DNA from: an uncultured Bacilli bacterium
Lineage (GTDB): Bacteria > Bacillota_I > Bacilli_A > RF39 > UBA660
Direction: 5' to 3'
NCBI GenBank assembly: GCA_944332375.1
Contig: CALVJU010000001.1
Span: forward strand, 1 to 12,384
DNA: 12,384 bases
Shown here: positions 1 to 4,915 of the stretch, piece by piece
How the letters are laid out: the number at the start of each line of letters is the position of its first letter
Position numbering within the stretch: the first letter of the stretch is position 1
Made by a program: the position numbers and the translations under genes
Notes under the pieces: generated by a model
What the model was told of the DNA's origin: nothing
What the model saw: only the letters and a program-made list of their open reading frames with translations
Databases searched by the model: none

Positions 1-14
1 GAACGATAATTCTA

Positions 15-23
15 TGGTAAAAT
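15..23 (+). promoter_or_regulatory. Extended -10 promoter for the KilA-N gene
   Basis: TGgTAAAAT is an extended -10 element (TG at 15-16, hexamer at 18-23). A start site near 30 would leave about 59 bases before the KilA-N start codon. The -35 region falls at or beyond the window edge and cannot be judged. The same TGn-hexamer layout recurs before several other genes here, which supports reading it as a promoter. Confidence 0.45.
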
Positions 24-31
24 TATATTAG

Positions 32-70
32 ATGAAAAAATTAATAGATTGGTTAGACACGATTGACTAA
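32..70 (+). CDS. Possible 12-codon leader peptide
   Basis: A tiny frame, MKKLIDWLDTID, lies between the predicted start site and the ribosome binding site of the KilA-N gene, ending four bases before that site begins. It has no Shine-Dalgarno sequence of its own, and its ATG would sit almost at the transcript 5' end, so it would have to be translated nearly leaderless. It could equally be chance in AT-rich DNA. Confidence 0.12.
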   Translation: MKKLIDWLDTID

Positions 71-88
71 TTTAGAAAGGAGAAACTT

Positions 89-979
89 ATGAAAAATAAT
101 ATAATTCAATCAGAGATGGATGTTAAAGGTAGTAAAATTAATGTAGTTAGAGTTGATGGATACGAATATATATCATTAACAGATTTAGCAAAAACTCAAA
201 ATGATGAAGCACCAGCAGATGTTGTTAAAAATTGGTTAAGAAATAAAGAAACGATTTCTTTTCTAGGTGTATGGGAAGAATTAAATAATGAAAATTTTAA
301 AGTGGTCGAATTCGACCAGTTTAAAAACGAAGCAGGAAGACATGCATTTACTATGTCCCCTCAAAAATGGATTAGGGAAACAAATGCTATTGGTATTATT
401 TCTAAATCTGGTAAATATGGTGGTGGAACTTTTGCAAGAAGTGATATTGCTTTCGAGTTTGCTAGTTGGATTAGTCCTGAATTTAAATTATATTTAATTA
501 AAGAATTTGAAAGATTAAAAAGAAATGAAACATATCAAGAAAAAATTGAATGGCATGCAAATAGACTATTATCTAAACTAAATTATGTTGTTCATACTGA
601 CGCAATAAAAAAATATATTGTTCCTACTTTAACAGAACAACAAATTAAGTTTGTATATGCAAATGAAGCTGATGTATTAAATGTTGCATTGTTTGGTATG
701 ACTGTTAAGGAATGGCGTGAAGATAATCCAGAACTTGCTAAAAATGGAAATATGAGGGATTATACAGATTTACTTCATTTAATAATTTTAAATAATTTAG
801 AAAACACAAATTCAGAATTGATTAAAATGAATATAAAACAATCTGATAGACTTATTCAATTAAATGAATCAGCAAGAAATCAAATGGAATCTTTAAGAAA
901 TAATAAAAATGTTAAGGAATTAGAAGTATTACAACAACAAGTAAATGAAGATAATAAATACTTAATCGAGAGTAAATAA
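89..979 (+). CDS. KilA-N domain protein
   Basis: A 296-residue soluble protein with a KilA-N domain at about residues 13-145. This is a DNA-binding module common in phage and large DNA virus proteins and in phage antirepressors. Visible landmarks are YISLTDLA (26-34), the WLRNKETISFLGVWE stretch (49-63) and the C-terminal core around SPQKW (90-94), KYGGGTFA (109-116) and FASWISPEFKLYLIKEFERLK (124-144). Residues 150-296 form a helical tail of the kind seen in stand-alone chromosomal KilA-N proteins, ending in a glutamine- and glutamate-rich likely coiled coil. The start is set by AAAGGAG at 76-82, six bases upstream. No other phage gene is visible, so this is an isolated accessory gene or a prophage remnant rather than part of an intact phage. 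Its target and exact role cannot be read from the sequence. Confidence 0.9.
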   Translation: MKNNIIQSEMDVKGSKINVVRVDGYEYISLTDLAKTQNDEAPADVVKNWLRNKETISFLGVWEELNNENFKVVEFDQFKNEAGRHAFTMSPQKWIRETNAIGIISKSGKYGGGTFARSDIAFEFASWISPEFKLYLIKEFERLKRNETYQEKIEWHANRLLSKLNYVVHTDAIKKYIVPTLTEQQIKFVYANEADVLNVALFGMTVKEWREDNPELAKNGNMRDYTDLLHLIILNNLENTNSELIKMNIKQSDRLIQLNESARNQMESLRNNKNVKELEVLQQQVNEDNKYLIESK

Positions 980-1057
980 AATACAATAAATGAGTTTTGA
1001 TAGCTCTATATTGTGGAACTATTTTAATCTTATTAAGAAGAAAAATCGCAAAAATTA

Positions 1058-1066
1058 TGCTATGAT
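1058..1066 (+). promoter_or_regulatory. Extended -10 promoter for the ORF at 1098
   Basis: TGcTATGAT (hexamer 1061-1066) lies 31 bases upstream of the ATG at 1098, with AAGGAG at 1083-1088 in between. No convincing -35 hexamer is visible. A real promoter and ribosome binding site here mean the short ORF was once a proper gene start. Confidence 0.4.
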
Positions 1067-1097
1067 TATTATATAGAAGTTTAAGGAGTTGAGTGCT

Positions 1098-1244
1098 ATG
1101 AATCAAGAGGATTATCAATTATATAACAAGTTATGCATGTTAAGAAATAATTTGCAAGAAAAGTGTTGTAATTATTCATTTTCACTACAGATAAGTGAAT
1201 TATATATTTTATTTTCTTCTACTAATTTTATTAAGTTCACTTGA
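1098..1244 (+). pseudogene. 48-residue ORF, probably the truncated 5' end of a gene
   Basis: The frame starts at an ATG with AAGGAG nine bases upstream and an extended -10 before that, so initiation looks genuine. The first ~27 residues (beginning MNQEDYQLYNKL) read like a normal soluble protein. The remaining residues run through non-coding DNA and then into the antisense of the last 36 bases of the convergent gene at 1209-1901. This pattern fits a gene whose 3' part was lost by recombination when the neighbouring gene arrived. It could instead be a functional small protein. I do not recognise its family. Confidence 0.35.
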
Positions 1245-1901
1245 CAAATCTATTTCTGATCTAGTCGCAGTGCCAAGTGCAAATTCATCTGTTACTCCAT
1301 AATTAAATTGAAAATTAGGATTAGCAATGAATCTCTTGTTAATAACATCTAAATATCCTATGCAAAATTGTGTTGGTATAACGTGTCTTTCAAAATATGT
1401 TTTTGGTATCTGTCGTTCTTCCCAGTCATCAAAATAAGAATCTGTTACGCCATATTGCACATATTCTCTTGAACCAGTTAAGTACTTAGGTACAACAAAT
1501 AAACATGTTGCACCAAATCCACCTCTATTTACATTTGGATTGCTAAGACTACCAAAATTTAAATTACAATAAGTATTTTCAAAAAAATGTTGTGTATCAG
1601 CTAGTTCATCTCTTATGCCGCTTAAACGCACTTCACATCGACCACCATTATAAATAGATGTTCTTACTCCTTCATCATCATATTCAAAAGCAATAGGCTT
1701 ATTTCTTAATATATTAGTTGGAATATCGTCAATTTCTCCAGATTGAACAATAAAACCTTTTTGAATTATGTTATTTGCTGATTCTATGTCAGTTGCATGT
1801 TGATATATAACATAATCTGATTCTTTACAAAATTCATATATCTTTTTTATTAAAGAATAACATTTTTCACCATAATATAATCTTGCCTCTTCATTAGTCA
1901 T
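1209..1901 (-). CDS. Putative ADP-ribosyltransferase-fold protein
   Basis: A 230-residue soluble protein that I cannot assign firmly. Near the N-terminus it has YQHATDIESANNIIQKGF (33-50). This matches the shape of the H-x-T/S strand and following helix (HxT...A..I...GF) found in PARP-, DarT- and Tpt1-type ADP-ribosyltransferase folds. Later come a glycine-rich strand GGFGATCLFVV (127-137) and IPTQFCIGYLDV...NPNF (175-197), which could be the closing strands of such a fold. If correct, it would transfer ADP-ribose from NAD to a macromolecule, as in DarT-like or other toxin and defence enzymes. No partner antitoxin gene is adjacent, although the KilA-N gene lies nearby. The start is supported by AGGTGA (1909-1914) seven bases upstream and a TATAAT at 1927-1932. 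Convergent to the ORF at 1098, with overlap. The coding call is confident; the function is tentative. Confidence 0.75.
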   Translation of the reverse strand: MTNEEARLYYGEKCYSLIKKIYEFCKESDYVIYQHATDIESANNIIQKGFIVQSGEIDDIPTNILRNKPIAFEYDDEGVRTSIYNGGRCEVRLSGIRDELADTQHFFENTYCNLNFGSLSNPNVNRGGFGATCLFVVPKYLTGSREYVQYGVTDSYFDDWEERQIPKTYFERHVIPTQFCIGYLDVINKRFIANPNFQFNYGVTDEFALGTATRSEIDLSSELNKISRRK

Positions 1902-1926
1902 TGTTTTGTCACCTACCTATGCATTA

Positions 1927-1932
1927 ATTATA
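1927..1932 (-). promoter_or_regulatory. -10 element for the gene at 1209-1901
   Basis: TATAAT on the minus strand lies 25 bases upstream of the start codon, at the right distance for a short leader carrying the AGGTGA ribosome binding site. The upstream DNA is almost pure A/T and gives no clear -35. Confidence 0.45.
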
Positions 1933-2004
1933 CTATAAATATTTAAATATAAAAATAATTTAAGTAAAAGTGCGAATTTCATTAAATTTTATATTTATTA
2001 TTCC

Positions 2005-2064
2005 AAGGAAAAAGTTGTAGATTACTACGTCACTTCCACCAGAGAAGAATTCGCTCAAACTTAG
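2005..2064 (+). pseudogene. Small coding remnant with KVVDYYVTST
   Basis: In frame this reads KEKVVDYYVTSTREEFAQT and then stops. The short segment has the look of the start of a helix-turn-helix region, and a similar stretch (KKVINYYETRT) occurs at 4768-4800. Over 19 bases the two share 16 at the DNA level. No start codon or ribosome binding site precedes either copy. They may be fragments of decayed genes or a degraded repeat; chance cannot be excluded. Confidence 0.2.
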
Positions 2065-2084
2065 GAGCTTTATATATATTTTAG

Positions 2085-2109
2085 ATGTAGAACTAGATTA
2101 GTCCTACAT
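2085..2109 (+). repeat. Hairpin ATGTAG...CTACAT
   Basis: ATGTAG (2085-2090) pairs with CTACAT (2104-2109), and inside it ACTA (2092-2095) pairs with TAGT (2099-2102), separated by one A/C mismatch and a 3-base loop. It is followed by TTTCATTT, so it could act as a weak intrinsic terminator on the + strand, although no clear gene ends just upstream. Confidence 0.4.
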
Positions 2110-2116
2110 TTTCATT

Positions 2117-2147
2117 TATATATTTTGACATTTTGTCAAAATATATA
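2117..2147. repeat. Perfect 14-bp palindrome with 3-base spacer
   Basis: Two perfect 14-base arms (2117-2130 and 2134-2147) flank a TTT spacer, and the core is TTTTGACA/TGTCAAAA. Each arm contains TTGACA, the -35 consensus, but neither has a -10 hexamer at 16-18 bases. There is no GC-rich stem or U-run for a terminator. The symmetry fits a dimeric repressor operator or a mobile-element hairpin end better. Confidence 0.6.
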
Positions 2148-2201
2148 GGGAGTTAGAGGTTTTGCCTTGAAAATTATTGTACTAAAAAACATTGTTTTTC
2201 T

Positions 2202-2238
2202 ATTTCCCAAAATCAAAAAAAATACATTTTTGGGAAAT
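2202..2238. repeat. 11-bp inverted repeat ATTTCCCAAAA
   Basis: ATTTCCCAAAA (2202-2212) is mirrored exactly by TTTTGGGAAAT (2228-2238) across a 15-base A-rich loop. It lies just upstream of a possible 26-codon ORF. A closely related stem, ATTTCCAA paired with TTGGGAAAT, occurs in the putative small RNA at 3487-3524. Confidence 0.6.
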
Positions 2239-2268
2239 GATGTGTTATTATATTATTGGAGAAATAAA

Positions 2269-2349
2269 ATGATAGCAATGAGCTTAAGGACTTTTATAAT
2301 AAAAGTCTTAGTTTTCATCTTTATCCAACCTCCTCCCTATAAAGATTAG
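2269..2349 (+). CDS. Possible 26-residue hydrophobic peptide
   Basis: ATG at 2269 has GGAG (2258-2261) at seven bases spacing. The peptide has a hydrophobic run FIIKVLVFIFI (residues 9-19) and then a short polar tail QPPPYKD. Length and layout resemble small membrane peptides such as type I toxins, but there is no match to a named family that I can recognise, and no antisense RNA gene is obvious. An inverted repeat (2289-2307) lies inside the frame. It may be chance. Confidence 0.2.
   Translation: MIAMSLRTFIIKVLVFIFIQPPPYKD
2289..2307. repeat. 9-bp inverted repeat GACTTTTAT/ATAAAAGTC
   Basis: A perfect 9-base stem with a single-base centre, extendable by a G-T wobble and one further pair. 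It is followed by TTAGTTTTCATCTTTAT, so it could be a weak + strand terminator. It is the fourth inverted repeat within about 220 bases. Confidence 0.45.
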
Positions 2350-2445
2350 AGATAGACACTCAACAACTGATATTCCCTATAAAAAGTATATTATTAAATA
2401 TGCTTGAAAACAAGTGAGCGGTTGCCCAAAAGAATAACACACTAC

Positions 2446-2466
2446 GTTATTGTCAGAGCCAATAAC
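2446..2466. repeat. 7-bp inverted repeat GTTATTG/CAATAAC
   Basis: GTTATTG (2446-2452) and CAATAAC (2460-2466) are separated by seven bases, just before the nucleotidase remnant begins. Its role is unknown; it may mark the edge of the segment where the missing 5' end of that gene was lost. Confidence 0.3.
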
Positions 2467-2793
2467 AGTGTACAGAAGATGAATTTAAACAAGTTTATCA
2501 ATATAGAAATTTATATAAAAATGCACCCTTATTAAATGGTTGTTATGCAGTGTTGGAAAAATTAAATATGATATTTATATTGTAACCTCATATATTTGGG
2601 AAAAGATATTATTAGTGCTGAAGAAAGTTTAAAGAATAAGTTTCAACAATATTTACAACAAAAATTGCCCTTTATAAATCTTAGCAAATATATTTTACTC
2701 AAAATGAAAAAAATAATGAATTTTAATATTAGAATAGTTAAAAATTGGTATGATGTTGAAAATGTATTAAAAAAAATAGATATGGAGGATTAG
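2466..2793 (+). pseudogene. Decayed 5'(3')-deoxyribonucleotidase (HAD superfamily)
   Basis: Three pieces in three frames can be stitched into one protein of the NT5C type. In one frame (to the stop at 2583-2585) is a stretch ending NAPLLNGCYAVLEKLN. A second frame then gives KYDIYIVTSYIW, the HAD motif II region with its conserved IVTS. A third frame from about 2596 gives GKDIISAEESLKNKF...KLPFIN, the segment of this family around the motif III lysine. The tail IRIVKNWYDVENVLKKI (about 2746-2781) matches the usual C-terminus, but the GDK...DDD motif region between is missing or scrambled. The N-terminal DxD nucleophile region is absent too. With two frameshifts, an internal loss and no start, it cannot be functional. 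Its stop lies three bases before the next start codon, and the ribosome binding site of that gene (2784-2788) is inside its end, showing an old operon with the DUF218 gene. Confidence 0.65.
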
Positions 2794-2796
2794 AAG

Positions 2797-3426
2797 ATGC
2801 GGTTGACTGAAATAAACACACAAAATATAACAGATGATATAATTAAAAAAGTATTATTTAGTACAATAAAAAGCAAATTTTTAGAAGCTGATTGTCTTAT
2901 AATATTTGGATGCCATTTAAAACCATTATTGGACGAAAGGTTAGACTGTGCAATTAAAATTTTAAAAAGCAAGAAAGTTGATACCATTCTATTAACTGGT
3001 GGGATTGGCGTAAATGGTAATTTTAATGAATCCGAATATATGAAAAAAGCTCTACTAAATTTTGGAATAGCAGAAAATAAAATTTTAGTCGATGATAAAT
3101 CAACTACTACCGAAGAAAATATTGTTAACTCTATACAAATATTAAGAGATAACAATTTAATAAATAATAAGAAAATAGTTTTAGTGTCCAATCAAGCCCA
3201 TTTAAGAAGAATTGGTATGGAATTAAAAAAGCAATTAGGTGGAGATAAATTTGACATCATTTATGAATATCCCGAAAATTCAATTATTTCATTTGATAAT
3301 GTGAAGAATGATAATGACTTGAGAAATTTAGCAACTAATGAAGTGAAAAAAATTATAAGATTTATTGAACAAGGCATTGTAGATGATGAAGAAATAGATT
3401 TTAATTTAAAGATTACAAGAAATTAA
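2797..3426 (+). CDS. DUF218 / YdcF-SanA-like protein
   Basis: A 209-residue protein with the DUF218 domain over about residues 31-150. Landmarks are DCLIIFGCHLK (32-42), DERL (46-49), ILLTGGIGVNG (64-74), the NESEYM acidic patch (77-82), STTTEENIVNS (102-112) and SNQAHLRR (131-138). The family includes YdcF and SanA and has a Rossmann-like fold. Its biochemistry is poorly defined, with proposals of nucleotide binding or a cell-envelope role. There is no signal peptide or membrane anchor here, so this is the cytoplasmic YdcF-like kind. The start is fixed by GGAGG at 2784-2788, eight bases upstream. It follows the nucleotidase remnant by three bases, so the two were co-transcribed. A terminator lies at 3530-3554, although an RNA promoter intervenes. 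Confidence 0.85.
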   Translation: MRLTEINTQNITDDIIKKVLFSTIKSKFLEADCLIIFGCHLKPLLDERLDCAIKILKSKKVDTILLTGGIGVNGNFNESEYMKKALLNFGIAENKILVDDKSTTTEENIVNSIQILRDNNLINNKKIVLVSNQAHLRRIGMELKKQLGGDKFDIIYEYPENSIISFDNVKNDNDLRNLATNEVKKIIRFIEQGIVDDEEIDFNLKITRN

Positions 3427-3448
3427 AAATTTAATATCTTCAGTTCAA

Positions 3449-3457
3449 TGTTATAAT
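3449..3457 (+). promoter_or_regulatory. Extended -10 promoter inside the 3427-3722 gap
   Basis: TGtTATAAT is a perfect extended -10 (hexamer 3452-3457). Transcription would start near 3464 and meet the intrinsic terminator at 3530-3554, giving an RNA of about 90 bases with no ATG-started coding frame. The upstream -35 region is weak. Confidence 0.5.
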
Positions 3458-3463
3458 ACTTGT

Positions 3464-3554
3464 ATTAGAAATTAACCTTAATAAAAATTTCCAAACGTGT
3501 ACCACTATCGAACCATTGGGAAATCTGTTCGAACTAGTAATAGTTCGTTTTTTT
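3464..3554 (+). ncRNA. Candidate ~90-nt structured small RNA
   Basis: This unit has its own extended -10 promoter. Its first stem pairs ATTTCCAA (3487-3494) with TTGGGAAAT (3516-3524, one bulged G) over a 21-base loop. A terminator hairpin with seven Ts closes it. I do not recognise it as any known class: no T-box, SRP, 6S, tmRNA or common riboswitch landmark is visible, and no CRISPR array or Cas gene is present that would make it a tracrRNA. It could be a trans-acting small RNA. The terminator may instead merely end the DUF218 transcript, in which case the promoter match is chance. Confidence 0.35.
3530..3554 (+). terminator. Intrinsic terminator
   Basis: CGAACTA (3530-3536) pairs perfectly with TAGTTCG (3541-3547) across GTAA and is followed by seven Ts (3548-3554). 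It would stop transcription from the DUF218 gene and from the promoter at 3449-3457. Confidence 0.8.
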
Positions 3555-3691
3555 ATGCTTTGAGTACCCAAAAACTGTCCGATAAGTTACCAAATTGATC
3601 ATTTGAAGTATATCATATCAAAATGAGAATCATAAAAGTCATGATGAATTTGATTGAAACTATAAACAAATGAGAAAACAAAGAGAGATCA

Positions 3692-3700
3692 TGGTATAAT
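3692..3700 (+). promoter_or_regulatory. Extended -10 promoter for the gene at 3723
   Basis: TGgTATAAT (hexamer 3695-3700) is a consensus extended -10. The start site would fall near 3707, after the ATG at 3702, so that ATG would not be in the mRNA. This decides the start codon of the next gene in favour of 3723. Confidence 0.65.
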
Positions 3701-3722
3701 AATGAGTACAAAAGGAGGATTT

Positions 3723-4673
3723 ATGATAAATATTGAACACAAACTAACAGTAGATGATTTAATCGTAGAATATATGATCTATAAAACAGATCATGGATAT
3801 GAACCAAGTTTTTCTACTTCTGAATTTATTCATTTTTTACACTTTTTTGAATCAAGAATGGAAGTGGAAGATGTTCTATATGAAAAGGAAGAACTATTCA
3901 ATCGCTTTTTTGAACGAAAAAATAGAATCGATTGGTATCATGAACCACATATGGATAGGATAAAAGATAAAACCAATCATGATTCTATGATTCAAGCCAA
4001 TTATAAATTAAGTTACTATGACAGAAGTGTAATTAACACATATTTTATGGAGAAAATACAGACATTCAAAATGAGAAAATTAATTGAAGAATATTTAGAA
4101 AATATACCTAAAAGAAGTATAGATGATACTATTGATGTAGAGGAAAATGATTTACTAATAGGAAAATATATAGCAGCACAAATAATTCAAATGATATGGG
4201 AAAGTCATATAGACAAATTAATTGAACATCAAAAATGGCCTAGCCAATGTAAAGATATCAATAAATATTTACTTGAAACTGATGTATCAACAGTCATTCA
4301 TCTGAAATCAATAAAAAAGGAATTGCTAGAACTATATCATGTCATTTCTAAAAGAATTGCTGTTATGTATCATCAAGATAGAAACTTACAAATCAGTTCA
4401 GCCCAGGGCGATTATCTAGCAAGTGCAAATTATAAGTTATTAATTCAAGGATATGAAGCGTTGTTCCGTATTGCCTTTGATAAATATAATAAATCATTAA
4501 ACATTGATTTATCAACATTCACTTTAAGAGAAAGTCATACATCGGATGGTGTATATGATTGGGATGATGAACCAGATGTAGAAACCACTACCACTTTAAT
4601 AAATGATAACAAGGTAAAAAGATTGGCAGCAAGCTTGGATCAACATTATTCGCAGTTGTTCATTAAAAATTAA
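3723..4673 (+). CDS. Unidentified 316-residue protein
   Basis: I do not recognise this protein. It is predicted to be soluble and mostly helical, with no signal peptide, membrane segment or obvious nucleotide-binding motif. The middle is rich in charged and aromatic residues (for example DWYHEPHMDRI, 70-80). The last 40 residues include an acidic patch, YDWDDEPDVE (278-287), followed by a threonine run. An in-frame ATG lies at 3702, but the Shine-Dalgarno sequence AAAGGAGG (3711-3718) and the predicted start site fall downstream of it, so translation starts at 3723. The gene has its own promoter and a strong terminator 31 bases after its stop, so it is a single-gene unit. Its isolation between decayed genes and another orphan suggests accessory DNA, but no function can be inferred. 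Confidence 0.75.
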   Translation: MINIEHKLTVDDLIVEYMIYKTDHGYEPSFSTSEFIHFLHFFESRMEVEDVLYEKEELFNRFFERKNRIDWYHEPHMDRIKDKTNHDSMIQANYKLSYYDRSVINTYFMEKIQTFKMRKLIEEYLENIPKRSIDDTIDVEENDLLIGKYIAAQIIQMIWESHIDKLIEHQKWPSQCKDINKYLLETDVSTVIHLKSIKKELLELYHVISKRIAVMYHQDRNLQISSAQGDYLASANYKLLIQGYEALFRIAFDKYNKSLNIDLSTFTLRESHTSDGVYDWDDEPDVETTTTLINDNKVKRLAASLDQHYSQLFIKN

Positions 4674-4703
4674 ACAAGTAAAATAAAATCAAAAAGAGGT
4701 ATA

Positions 4704-4731
4704 AGTAGCACAAAATGAATGCTACTTTTTT
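4704..4731 (+). terminator. Intrinsic terminator after the gene at 3723-4673
   Basis: AGTAGCA (4704-4710) pairs with TGCTACT (4720-4726) over a nine-base loop, and six Ts run from 4726 to 4731. Confidence 0.8.
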
Positions 4732-4767
4732 GATGGGTAAGACTCATTTTTATATCAGTCGACTCTG

Positions 4768-4827
4768 AAGAAAGTTATAAACTACTACGAGACACGAACC
4801 AAAAAAAACGTTGAATTTCAACGCTTT
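4768..4827 (+). pseudogene. Small coding remnant with KKVINYYETRT
   Basis: In frame this reads KKVINYYETRT at 4768-4800 and continues open through the hairpin at 4809-4823 to a stop shortly after 4827. It resembles KVVDYYVTST at 2011-2040. It has no ribosome binding site. It is possibly the tail of a lost gene or one copy of a degraded repeat. Confidence 0.15.
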
Positions 4828-4829
4828 TT
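4801..4829 (-). terminator. Terminator, usable in both directions
   Basis: CGTTGA (4809-4814) pairs with TCAACG (4818-4823) over three bases. Eight As precede it and CTTTTT follows. Read on the minus strand it ends in eight Us, so it best serves the gene at 4916-6034. The + strand U-run is shorter. Confidence 0.65.
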
Positions 4830-4915
4830 GTAAGAAGATATTGAACAATCATGCTCCATATCATTTTTATCACATGTAATGATGAATAAAAGAAAGAATC
4901 ATTATTAATCATTTT

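Noticed and set aside
912..1118. 68-codon minus-strand frame opposite the KilA-N 3' end
   Set aside because: It overlaps real coding sequence, has a low-complexity leucine and isoleucine-rich product, and has no ribosome binding site.
2117..2147. Promoter using TTGACA of the palindrome
   Set aside because: Neither strand has a -10 hexamer at 16-18 bases from either TTGACA.
2167..2349. 60-codon frame starting at TTG
   Set aside because: It has no ribosome binding site at the TTG and runs through an 11-bp inverted repeat. Only its internal ATG at 2269 has a believable site, and that is listed separately at low confidence.
2790..3191. 133-codon minus-strand frame opposite the DUF218 gene
   Set aside because: It is the mirror of a well-supported coding gene, and the product shows no domain.
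3464..3554. tracrRNA of a type II CRISPR system
   Set aside because: The size, promoter and terminator would fit, but there is no repeat array and no Cas gene in the window, and the usual tracrRNA core pattern is absent.
3555..3690. Insertion sequence remnant in the gap before 3723
   Set aside because: Phrases such as CTGTCCGATAAGTTACC looked like IS ends, but no paired inverted repeat, target duplication or transposase fragment could be found.
3702..3722. Upstream ATG as start of the 3723-4673 gene
   Set aside because: The predicted transcript begins after this ATG and the AAAGGAGG ribosome binding site lies downstream of it.
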